From NCBI GenBank assembly GCA_022036555.1, contig CM039123.1, forward strand, positions 9,921,217-9,985,216: a stretch of DNA of 64,000 nt, given 5' to 3'. The notes under the pieces were generated by a model. The model saw nothing but the letters and a program-made list of their open reading frames with translations. It was not told the origin of the DNA and did no database searches. Positions 53,887 to 64,000 of this stretch are shown piece by piece. A program made the position numbers and the translations under genes. Source of the DNA: Microstegium vimineum (taxonomy: Eukaryota; Streptophyta; Magnoliopsida; Poales; Poaceae). How positions within the stretch are numbered: the first letter of the stretch is position 1; every line of letters starts with the position of its first letter.

Positions 53887-55870
53887 TTTTTTTCAAAATC
53901 GTACATTGGCACGTGTTTCATTAAGTAGAATCAGAAGGTTTTAAACACGACCACGGGTACCGAGGCGAGAGACCAAGGGACCCGGGTAGGCACACAACAA
54001 AAGGAACCCAAAGGGTGGGGAAGGTAGGTTGTACTAAACAAATAACAATTTTGCGACGATGAAGAGCGAGGCCGCGTGATTCCGGCGATCATGGCTGTTA
54101 GCAGCGCTAGGCTGCTAAAGCCCGCTGCCACCCATGTGCCAGCACCCTCCAGAACCGAGAGGAAGAGCTGGCCTTGGGTCGAAGAACTCCTGTCGAAGGT
54201 ACGGGCATTCCATTCGTTCCACAGGTGCCAGGAGACGAGGATGACGAACGAGTCGAAGCTCCGCCTCAGTGGCTTTGGCAGCGAGGACCTCCCGTCCAGC
54301 CACCAATCAAGGATGATGGAGGTCGGACTAGGAGGCGCAGCCGGGGATCCCATTGCCGCCAGCAGCCTTGCCCAGAGCTCGCGGGCAAAGACGCAGGAAC
54401 AGAGCAGGTGGTCAGTTGTCTCGTCTTGCTGGTCACAGCAGGTTCCGGAAGGCTGTAGTCCGTGGCGTCGTCTGCGATCAACCGTCCATAAGCGGCCATG
54501 TAGGGCAAGCCAGAAGAAGAGTTTGGCCTTGAGCGGCGCAGCAGCACGCCAAAGCTGTCTGGCCCCAGGTAGCAACGTTCGTCCAACGAAGAAGGCTTGG
54601 TACGCAGACCGGGCTGAGAACAGTCCATCTGTGGTCCACCGCCAGATGAAGCGGTCAGGCACCAAAGGCCGCAGCACGACGTACCTCAAGCGCTCCCAAA
54701 GGGCGAGGTAATCGCAGATCACCGCAGCAGTGGTCGCTCCAGTGATGTCTGTGACCCAACGCCGCCCAGCAAGAGCTTCCGCCACCGATCGTTTGCGGCG
54801 ACGAGGACCCACAGCAGCAAAGAGGCTCGGCGCGTAGGTGCAGATGGCCCCATCGGGGAGCCAAGAGTCAGTCCAGAAGCGCGCAGTAGCTCCATCACCG
54901 AGCTCCACCCGAACAGAAGCATTGAACATATGTGTGATTAGCCGTTCCGGGGTGGACGGGAGCGAGGCCCAAGCAGAATTTGCCTCCGTTCTTCGCAGCC
55001 ATTCCCATATCAGCCGTAGCGCAAGGCCGGCGATGCGCAGGTCAGGTAGGCCCAGTCCACCAAGCTGCTTCGGGGCGCAGACCACAGGCCAAGCGACCTT
55101 GCAACGTCCACCCGAGGCAGTGTCCGTGTCGGTCCAGAGAAATCCACGTCGGCGTTTGTCGATCTCTTTGACGGCCCAAGGCGACAAGCAGTAGATGGCA
55201 ATGTGTACAGGGATGGCTGGTAAAGTTGTAGTTGTCAAAGTCACCTTCCCGGCGTTAGTGAGGAGGTTGCCCTTCCAGGTAGGTATGCGGGCGGCCACCT
55301 TGTCCACAATCCGCTGCTCCATCGTGCGGCATAGCTTGGACACCGCTAGAGGGGCACCCAGGTAGACAATAGGAAAATCCTGCACTTTGCAAGGGAAGAC
55401 GCCTCGGACAAGCCGCACTTGTTCATCGGAGGAGCAGATGGGTATGATGATGCACTTTTCCACATTGGTGGCCAATCCAGAGGCTCCTTCGATCCAGGAT
55501 GCGTTGGAGCCGATGAAGTCTTGTGTAGCTGGCGACAAGAAGATGACAAGGTCATCGGCGTAGGCCGAGGCACGTTGCCTGATTCTATCTGGGAGAGGCA
55601 CGAACAAGGATTGTCTGTCCGCTTCCGCGAGGAGGACGTTGAGCACTTCCATGACCAGCACAAAGAGAAGGGGGGAGAGCGGGTCCCCTTGCCGAAGACA
55701 GCGAGCATGCCGAATGCGTTCTCCAGGTCTACCGTACCAGAATCTTGGTGATGGCGGTGCTCAGCAAGGCAGATATCCAGTCCCTCCGGCGTAGCGGGAA
55801 TCCGGCATTTTCCAACACCTCCAAAAGGAAGGGTCAGGCGACCGAGTCGAATGCCTTCGCAATGGATGAA
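53887..55870 (-). pseudogene. 5'-truncated L1-type LINE (reverse transcriptase C-terminus and zf-RVT)
   Basis: A minus frame of 576 codons (55661-53931) carries the end of a non-LTR reverse transcriptase: ASAYADDLVIFLSP near 55580, VYLGAPLAVSKL, and the zf-RVT region (FSARSAYQAFF, LWRAAAPLKAKLFFWLALHG, then DHLLCSCVFARELW). Upstream, the same frame shows CLRQGDPLSPLLFVLVMEVL near 55690. A one-base shift near 55735 separates it from AKAFDSVA and RRRDWISALLSTAITKIL, and homology stops near 55865. An A8 tail on the minus strand (53887-53894) marks the 3' end. Endonuclease and gag-like parts are missing. Confidence 0.88.
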
Positions 55871-56166
55871 AGGTACCAAAATATATGCGTATACAAATCT
55901 ACAGGCTACATACAACATCACAGCAACCCGTATAGCCGGCCTCAGTAGCGCACTGCACAAATGCGCCCATTTCAGCCGGACCGGGGAGCGTAGGTAACAG
56001 TACATATACACTCCTCCACTCACAGTAGCACATCAACTTCGTTCACCCACCACTACGCATCACGCAAGCTCAGGATCCGCCGATTACCTATAATGCTATC
56101 GCGCGCACGAAGCGAAAACGATGGTTTGATAGGAAGAAGTCGCCGCGCGCGGTCGCATCACCTCGA
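55871..56166 (-). other. 3' flank of the BAHD gene
   Basis: Probable 3'UTR and downstream sequence of the acyltransferase, bounded by the LINE insertion about 300 bp after the stop codon. No further feature. Confidence 0.5.
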
Positions 56167-57669
56167 TCAGAGCGCGGACCTGATCACGGCGGCCGCGTCC
56201 TGCTGCTGCTGCCCTGCTGCGCCAGCGGTTGGAGTCGGAGGGCTCAGCAGCTTGGCCATCTCCTTCACGAACGTCTCCATGGCGGGGCCGGGCAGGCACA
56301 TGGGCACGACGATGCCGTCCTCGCCCTTGGCGTTCTTGAACGGGATGAGGAAGCTAGCCACCCCGGGGATGGCGCCGACGCCGCCCTTGGCGGGGCCTCC
56401 GTACACGGGCTTGCCCCACCCAAAGTCGAGGTCGCCGAACCCGGCCTTGGTGACGTCGGACGCCAGGTACGCGCGCACGACCGTGAAGTGCGGCCGCCCG
56501 CGCAGCACCATCAGGTCGGCCACCGACCGCATGTACTCCACGTTCACCTCGCCCTTGGCGCGCCGCACCAGCTCCACGGCGTACCCGAGCGGGTTCGCGG
56601 CGAGGTCACCGGCCGTGGCGACGGCCACCGGGAACGCGAACGCGTTGCCGTAGTAGCCCTCCGGGATGGCGACGCCCGACTTGCCGCCGCGCGCGTTCAC
56701 GATGCAGATCATCCGCATCACCTCGTCGGCGTCCGGGGCCAACGCCGCGGTGCGGCACTTCCACAGGAGCCCCGTGAGGAGGTCGAACGTGGAGGCGCGC
56801 GACCTGAGGTGGCCCGGCGGGAGGTTGCCCCGGATGGCCGCCACCTCCTGCCGCCCGAAGAAGAAGGAGCGGTGCACCATGTCGTCCAGCGGGATGATGG
56901 TGCCCTTGGTGTCCACCACCTCGTCGTACTCGCGGTGCGCGAACGCCGGCGCCCGTGGCGGGTCCCGCGCCTCCAGCAGCTCGCGGCACCACACCGGACG
57001 GACCGTTGGCGCCGCTGCGCCACGCGCCAGCTCCGCCACGGCACCCAGGAACTGCACCAGACCCTGCGCGTCCGCCATCGTGTGGTGCAGCCGCACCCCC
57101 AGGATGAAGCCCCCACACGCCAGCCGCGTCACCTGCACGGCCGCAGTCACATGCTATAAGTTTTGTTTAATAACCATGCACGTGAAACAAATTAGGGAGT
57201 GCCGTCGGCATCACGACCCGCCGGTACCAACCTGGAAGAGGAGGAGCGGCGAGCCGAGGACCTCGGACGAGCCGGGGACGTCGAAGATGAGCTCGTCGAG
57301 GCACGGGAACGGCGGCTGCAGCGCGTCCCCGAAGTGGTCGAGGCGGACGTCGGCGTCGGCCTCGATGAACAGCACGCCCTCGCCGGTGCACTCCACGGCG
57401 AGCTTGCGGCCTTCCAGCTCCCTGAGCCGCCCGGCGAACGGGTAGTAGTGCACGAGCGCCCTGGCTATGGCGTCCCGGATCACCGGCGCGGGGTCCCGCC
57501 CGCCCATGAGCGCGTTCCGGCGGTAGAACTGGATGACGGGGATGTGGAACCGCAGCCCGTCCTGGTCGTCGATGTCCGACAGCCGCTTCAGCTCCCGCGG
57601 CGTCGGGGACGCCGGCGCCACCAGCACCGCCTGACGCCTCCGCACCGTGAACGTGAGCGACGACGCCAT
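56167..57669 (-). CDS. BAHD acyltransferase, benzyl alcohol O-benzoyltransferase-like, two exons
   Basis: BAHD enzymes transfer acyl groups from acyl-CoA to alcohols or amines in the cytosol. Exons (+ coordinates): 57232-57669 and 56167-57132, joined by a 99-bp GT-AG intron in phase 0; 467 residues, normal for the family. The N-terminus MASSLTFTVRRRQAVLVAP and the SDIDDQDGLRFHIPVIQFY stretch match the clade containing benzyl alcohol O-benzoyltransferases and related wax/volatile ester enzymes. The catalytic HXXXD is HTMAD (163-167) and the structural motif DFGWG is at 382-386; both are intact. Coding GC is very high, which opens long false frames on the other strand. Exact acyl donor and acceptor cannot be told from sequence. 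Confidence 0.93.
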
Positions 57670-57807
57670 TATATTCTCGTAGCTAACGCACAGCACAGGG
57701 ACTCACTGGTGCTCGATCACTGGGTCTGGAGGAGGTGGGCTGCTCGTGCCTGCTCCTGCCTGCCGCTGGGTTTGGTTGGTGTGCCGAGAGGGAGGTGCAC
57801 TGGGCGG

Positions 57808-57819
57808 AAATATATACTG
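57808..57819 (-). promoter_or_regulatory. Possible TATA box of BAHD gene
   Basis: On the minus strand CAGTATATATTT lies about 140 bp upstream of the start codon, a workable promoter distance. Sequence-only inference. Confidence 0.4.
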
Positions 57820-60800
57820 CCCCGTACAGCGAGAGATGGTTTTGCAGTGGAAATGAGGGAGCAGTTGCTAAACAAGTTGTCAAGTCACGTCAAGTCAACC
57901 GAAAAGGCGATCGACCTCGCTTCCCCAAGTGGAGTCCTCATCAATCATCATCACGGATTTGGTAATTTTCTTGTAGTACTACTACTACACAGTAAGTAGG
58001 ATTATTGGCTCGTCTGGTTTTGATTATATTGGCTGCTCAAATTTCTTCGATCACAGTGTGCACGAACTGGACAGCGCGGAATGGGCCCCAACGCCCGGGA
58101 CCGGAGAAGGCTCCCGTTTGGCTCGTGGCAACCCTACCCTCCGCCCCCCCCCCCCCCCCTCCCCTCCCTTGTCTGTGGTTCTCATCTTGAGATGAAGTAA
58201 AACGCATTCAATTTTAACTAAATATATATAAAAAATCAAATTAATATTTATAATACATAATACATATTTTTGATAGATTTTTGAATCTATTTTTCTAATA
58301 AATTTCTCTAAAGATAAATATATGGTTAGTATTTTCTTTAAAACTATATAATTTAAGTTTAAAAAAGTTTTGACCAACATGTATCATAAGATGATACTTA
58401 TTAAGAGATGGAGGGAGTATACCCATATAAGGACTCACGACCTCTGCTTAATGGTTTAAACTTCATAGCCTCGGGAATGGAGGCCTAGTGTCGCCCTCAA
58501 TTGCTGTAGCAACCGTGTTACTTGTGTAGTCTCTATATGTAGTCTGTATAGCTAGCTATAGCATAAAACTTATAGCTCTCTAGCTTACTTGGCTCATTAA
58601 TGGTTTAGTTCTTGTCTCGTTTAATTTTTTTTAACAACCAAAGCCAACAGTTTAGCTAGCTCGGTTAATTAACGAGTCAGCTCGTGAACCAAAACAAGGC
58701 AAGATAAGTAACGAGTCAATAACTTTAATCAGCGCATATATCCCTCCCCTCTTGTTCTGATTCCTCTGTCTCCTGTCTCCGCAGGACCACACGCTGCATA
58801 CCAACATCGCTTGTTGCTGAATTGTTGTGGTCACCTTTCGGTGTGTGTCAATCACTCAATTGGCATGGTATTGCTGCAACCGCAAGCCTATACGTTGATG
58901 AATGGAATCGATCAACATATGATGATGCATCATGGTACGGTCCTGGATGGTGCATATACTTATATTTTTCAATATAAAACCCATATGTATTTTGTTTATT
59001 TTATCTTAAATATGCATGTGACGTGTTTGTTAGTTGTTGACTTGCAACTATAATCTCTATGTACTATGTGTTTCGTGCTTTGGCTCGCGCGCCAAACAAA
59101 ATAGCTTGAGTCCGCTAACGAGCCGAGCCGAGCCGAGCGAGTTGAGGCTCTTTTTTACAACAAGCCATAAATACACCGCAGTGGGATTAATCATAGATGA
59201 AGGGTGCCACCTAATTATACAGATTATGTCGACTTCTAGCGGGGTAATACTGCAAGGCTCACATAAAACATAGAAAAACAAAGCACTCATTTATCTGGCT
59301 TGTAATCGTCATATATGCAAATTCTGAGACCCACGACCAGTTAAAAAGGTTATTTTCAATTCTCTCCTATAAAGTAGAGCAGCCGTTCTGTATACAAATA
59401 TTTTAACGGCGACGAGTCGATTCTCTATTCTGAGTCAAATTCTTTTTCTTGAGTTCGCATTCTCCAATCGTTTGAGTCGAATTACGAATGTCCAGCAGGG
59501 ACGACGCTGCCACGCTGGGTCGGTTGGAAAAACCACTGGTGAAACCCTAACAAGCTATATCCATTTGCTGTTGTGGGCTAACTGCTGAGCACTGAATGCC
59601 GGGTCGGTCGTCCTCGCGACGCTACAGCACTAGCAGCAGTCCAGCACATGAGCCTGCTGAGTGCCGCCCCGGCAAATCGCACGGAAACGGGGCGCGAAAG
59701 TGATGGTGTTCCGATCCCTCATCCCTGCACTATTTGCAATTGCACCCGAGACTACCACGGAGTACTCTAGTACTTAGCACTCCCATGCGGCCGTGCCATT
59801 TCTGTGTTGGGTGTTGCTTTCCATGTGGCGCGCATGTGAAAGGATCGTGTGGCGGCCGTTCCCGCCTGCGTCGTTTTTGCAAAAAGGATATTTTTCCCGT
59901 CAAAAGTTTACATCATAGTAACATGGAACCTAGAGATATAGATGTACAAGTACTAGTATGCTAATAATAATCGTGCTGTTAGCGACGTTTGCTTGCCTAT
60001 GCACTAGCGCCAAGTGGGTGGCCGTTTAGCGTCAACTGATCGCTACTCGCCACTAGTAACACGTACAGTACACTAGCCACTGGCCACTGGCCACTGCCAG
60101 GGAAGCCATCGACAGGACCCGGCCGGCCTCGTGCAATTTCCACTGCTTTGGTCCATTTCATCCTTCTACTTCAGCTGGTGTGGTGAATTCATAAGTCTAG
60201 TTCTAGCTACAACGAACCGGATAGTTTTTTTTTTAAAAAAAGAAAGACGTCAAGAGATTTGTTGGGTTTTTATTAGACGAGGAACTACTCTCTCCGTCCA
60301 AAAAAAAAGGACGTTATGGGATACGTGTCAGTCAAATTTTCTCAACTTTGAGTAAGTTTATAGAAAATATGTGTAACATTTATATCTCCAAATGAATTTG
60401 TTAAAAAACTAGACTTAAAGATCTTTTCGATGATACTACCTCCGTCCCTAAAAGAATGCAATTGTAGATAGTATGGAAAATACAGACTCCGTAATAATTA
60501 AGCCGGAGGGCATGTCTGAACAATTGGCGCGTGATTGGCAGGTGGTTCGATGGAAATTAGGATAGGAGCTGGTCCTACCATTACCGAACAATAAGCAGCC
60601 TTGGCAGCACATGTGACGTGACAGCATCTCTCCGGTGTTGTGAAAGCACGGGCCGGTGTGGCTCTGCCCGACTGATGACTGACCAGTAGCAGCGTACGTA
60701 GTAGAACTGACCAACGCCTCCCCTCGGTCGGTCAGTCGTCCCAGTCAGCTCGTCTTTTCCTCGCCCGGAAACACGTACGCTGGCCACAGTTCCATCGTGT

Positions 60801-63321
60801 TCAACGTTTATTGAACCCACACGTACATCTATCGCCCAAAATCATGTATCGCTCTCAAGGACTCAACTGCTCCTTGGGCTTGGAAGTACTCTAGAAAACG
60901 TGTTTTACGAATCGTTTGTAAGCATCTCCCCTAAAAATAAATTAAGGGTCCTACATATGTAAGCACGATAAACTCCTATATAGGACACAATAATGTCTCA
61001 ACTCATCATCTATTAATATATTCGGTAATGGTAGGACCGGATTTTCTTTTCTCGTGCGAAACCTGATCCACATCCACACACACCACCCATGACCCACCCA
61101 CTCAAAAAAATAACATAAAGAACTTTCTCCGCAGAAATTTCGGCTTGGGTATAGTAGCACTGACTGAAGCACTCATCTACAATAGCTAGCTTCAGAAAGA
61201 AAAGGAGTTCCCTCTGAAAGTCATACAAGTCTATAATATGATGACTGACTAGGTAGTCGTTACGCATTAGCTAGGTTTAGGTCTTGGGTGTCCAAGTCGT
61301 CTTCGAGTCTAAAGAAAGACGCAAAAAGTTATCGATGCATGCAATTGCATTGCGATGTTTGCTATATACTATATATATATATATCTATATGCATACTGAT
61401 GCTAGTATAAAAGTACCAACAGTAACATGTCGAGCCCTGCATGGCTGCATCTAGTAGGAGTATCCGAGTATATACTATTTTGGATCGCATAATAATACAT
61501 AACAACTTGGGCTGGTCATCAGACCATCGGCTTTCCCATTTGCACTGAACACTTGACCCGACGACTAAAGACCGATGACTGAATTGGTCGATCTGGTCCT
61601 CTCCGTTCTCACTGCTCGCGTCGTTGGCTCTTTCCGGACAAGAAATTTCAAGTGCTTGTGCGCAGCGTGCTAGTGGCAATTGGTTGGCTCCTTCCCAGAA
61701 AATCTGTCCGGAACAAATCGCGTCACAACTTTTTTAGCATTGTCGCCATGCTTTTAACCCTTCATTCGTTCACGGGCTCACAGTCACATTTCTATGCACT
61801 AGCACATGACTGTCCTGGTAGTTTCTGTAAGATGACCAGCTGACCAGAATATGAGCGGTCATTTCCTTGCATAATCCATGCATTGCCCCTCTTCGTCCAG
61901 TTTTATTAGGTATTCCTTTTCAGAGAGAAATTTAAACTTTAATTACAGCGTGCGACCGTGCGTGGTGCCGTGGTGCATGGATGGAGCTTCAAAGACAGAT
62001 CGATGCAAAGATGCATGATGATGTCCTCGGTCCCTAGGGGCTGTTTTCCCCGTCCGATCCATGGCAAATGTTGGTGTGCCAACGAAATTTGGCTTTTGTT
62101 TGGTTTAGATCCAAGATTTGGCGTGCCGTCGAAATTTTGGCCGCAGGCCCGCAGCCAACTACAACAAATGTACGGGGAGCCTTGGGCTGGCGCCAACTGG
62201 GCAACCCCAATTTAGGTTGCCCTCGTGCATGCTGCATGCAACTAGCTATGTGTCGACGTATAACCACATTTTGATCCAGCCTTCGATTGAGAATAATCTT
62301 CTAATCCGTTCAACAGATTTTTAATTTGTTTGTACTAGTATTGTGTATTTCTTGCAATTAAATCGAATTAACTATGTTTTGATCCTGTATAACTTAGTTT
62401 ATAAATCAAGCTATATAAATCTATAACTAAATTATACATGATCCAATAAATATGAATTTTTTACTATAATTCAAGCATATAATAACTAGCTTACCATAAA
62501 AATTTCTCCACAATTGGACCATAGAAATTGTACATATGAATTATTCTAATTAATGGAAGAAAAATATATATCTAGAGCTACAACAAAAACTATATACTAA
62601 AAAGCATACCATACTATTTGTTCAATCTTCTCATGCGAAGTAAAAAAAATGAATTTTTTATTTTATATTTTTCTATGATTTATTAGGTGTTTTTCAAAGA
62701 TTAAGCCAAAATAAATTAAAAAAACAAAACTCGTCACTGTAGCAAAACCACCGTCCAAAACCGGTTATGGAGGTAAAACAAATTGTTTTCAAAGTTAAAG
62801 GAGGAAGAATTTTTTATTTTATAATTCAGGAATAAAAATCGGACGTCCGTCAAAGTTGAGCGAGGAAAATTAGACTCCCCCCACCTTTTTGCGGCCACAC
62901 CTGCAGCTGCAGCCTAAATAGGTACCGTCAGCGGGGCCTATTTAAATTGTTTTGTTCAACTTTTTGTTGACTAGAGCCACCATCAAAATTACTCAAAGTT
63001 GGAAAACCTATAGTTTATTTTATTTTTGCAATTAGTCGGCAGGATAAAATTTTGAGTGATTTTCTTTGCTATTTTTTAGTTTTTTACGGCGTTTGCTTTT
63101 TTTTGTGGAGTGCTATCTAATTTTCTTTCTCATTATCGATGGTTGTATAATTGGGCCAGCCAAAGCCCAATAACGAATCCCATCAGAGCTGACCCTAGAT
63201 GAAACTAAGAAAGAAAAAAAAAACGAAAAGAAGGGCAGAAGTTGATCCTGAATCCAGGCCCAACTTTTTCTCCATAAAAGTTGGCGGATCCGCTCCGCGC
63301 CACTCATCGGACATCGGAGAG
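57820..63321. other. Gene-poor intergenic region
   Basis: No convincing gene. A degenerate Stowaway-type end (GAGATGGAGGGAGTA) lies at 58405-58419 beside AT-rich sequence from 58200. A CCCCCCCC-rich spot is at 58145-58160. Stowaway-like ends (CTCTCTCCGTCC near 60290 and CTACCTCCGTCCCTAAAAG near 60437) suggest overlapping MITE remnants. A short AT run sits near 61370-61385. The stretch 62100-62240 has CCAAGATTTGGCGTGCCG and repeated AATTTTGGC words typical of a MITE. The rest is AT-rich or featureless. 63200-63321 is likely promoter and 5'UTR of the next gene. Confidence 0.55.
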
Positions 63322-64000
63322 ATGCGCGCGGGCGGCGGCGCGCGCCCCCGACACGCACCACTCTCCCCGACCGCCTCCGCCACTGCCACGCTACTAGCAC
63401 CCGCCTTCGTCGCCATGCCCACGCCGCGCCTCGCGCACCTCCGCCACCTCCTCCTCTCACTCCGCTCGGCCCCTCTCCGCCCGCTGCCCCTCAACCTAGG
63501 CCACCCGCTGCCCGGGCCGGTTCACCCGTCCCTTCTCCTCCCCCGTGCCATGGCTGGCGTCGCGCACGCAGGTGAGCGACGACATGGCAGCTGAGCCCGT
63601 ACCGTTAAGTCTCCGTTACCTTTCTGACTGGTGAATCGATGGTGCGTGTGGAGCGCAGGTCTGGCGACGGGGTCGACGGAATACGAGGAGGTCCTCGGGT
63701 GCCTCGCGTCGCTGATAACGCAGAAGGCGCGCGCGGACACCGGCAACCGCGGCAACCAGTGGGAGCTCATGGCCAAGTACGTGCAGGTGGGTGACGCCCG
63801 GGGTGTTTCCGTTTGGTTCGTGTCTCGGTGTCTGCTGCTGCTGCTGTTTCTGATTGAGGTGTGGTTGTGTTATCAGATACTTGAACTGGAGGAGTCCATC
63901 GCGCAGTTGAAAGTGGTTCACGTTGCTGGGACCAAAGGAAAGGTAACCGCTGCGTGTATTGTTGCACTGTGGGGTTAGCCTTTTCTTATTTCTTATAGTT
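63322..64000 (+). CDS. Folylpolyglutamate synthase, 5' part (runs off window)
   Basis: FPGS adds glutamates to folates, keeping them in the cell or organelle. Three exons are visible: 63322-63571, 63659-63786 and 63877-63942, all with GT-AG borders and closing phases, giving 148 residues. Exon 2 encodes STEYEEVLGCLASLITQKAR and QWELMAKYVQ; exon 3 encodes ILELEESIAQLKVVHVAGTK followed by GK, ending within the P-loop GTKGKGS that binds ATP, with the next exon outside the window. The N-terminus is Pro/Arg/Ala-rich without conserved motifs and looks like an organelle transit peptide. In-frame ATGs at 63322, 63415 and 63550 could give differently targeted proteins; the first was chosen as the longest. 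Confidence 0.9.

Noticed and set aside
54076..54711. 211-codon plus-strand frame
   Set aside because: Antisense of the LINE zf-RVT frame.
56488..57999. Long plus-strand frames of up to 266 codons opposite the acyltransferase
   Set aside because: Antisense shadows of a very GC-rich BAHD coding sequence with intact catalytic motifs on the minus strand.
1..64000. CRISPR arrays, bacterial operons, phage or organelle inserts
   Set aside because: Eukaryotic spliced genes and plant transposons throughout; no spaced direct-repeat array, and no plastid or mitochondrial gene blocks were seen.

Overview
The window looks like nuclear DNA of a grass (Poaceae), probably a panicoid/andropogonoid type such as the sorghum, sugarcane, Miscanthus or maize group. 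The evidence is GC-rich 5' ends of genes beside AT-rich introns, Stowaway and Tourist MITEs with cereal consensus termini, an Athila-group LTR element primed by tRNA-Asp, a Tekay/Del-like LTR, and a large CACTA element. The genus assignment is inference.

Layout. 1-9500: a nearly complete non-autonomous Athila-like LTR retrotransposon. The first ~385 bp of its 5' LTR lie outside the window. It carries a decayed gag-protease frame and a decayed ATHILA-ORF1-like frame, and has no recognisable RT, RNase H or integrase. It sits inside a minus-oriented Tekay-like LTR (9501-11629), next to a LINE-like tail. 12.4-14.2 kb: small repeats. 14793-16183 (+): a four-exon remorin. 17302-27902: a 10.6 kb CACTA transposon with TTA target duplications. 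It has two decayed minus-strand genes, a TNPD-type transposase and a Transposase_24/TNPA-like gene ending in a Ulp1-type cysteine protease domain, and an extra internal block of subterminal repeats. 27.9-30.5 kb: gene-free, with MITEs.

30507-34420 (+): a nine-exon DEAD-box RNA helicase of the DDX6/Dhh1 type. 36552-39459 (+): an eleven-exon tetraspanin. 39857-45110 (-): a nineteen-exon mitochondrial NAD-malic enzyme, convergent with the tetraspanin. 47011-49738: a Mutator-like element with ~200 bp inverted termini and near-perfect 9-bp target duplications. 51397-53789: a probable small CACTA-related element. 53887-55870 (-): a 5'-truncated L1-type LINE. 56167-57669 (-): a two-exon BAHD acyltransferase. 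57.7-63.3 kb: gene-poor. 63322 to the window edge (+): the first three exons of a folylpolyglutamate synthase gene.

The host genes are ordinary single-copy-style plant genes with no sign of acting as a cluster: membrane microdomain scaffold, mRNA decay helicase, tetraspanin, mitochondrial malate decarboxylation, acyl transfer, folate glutamylation. Their exon models were built by hand from splice consensus, reading-frame continuity and family conservation; all phases close, with two introns needing GC-AG splicing. The most unusual material is in the transposons: the three-block CACTA with the protease-bearing gene, and the pol-less Athila derivative with palindromes, a PBS-like copy inside its LTR and ORF decay that fits cytosine deamination.
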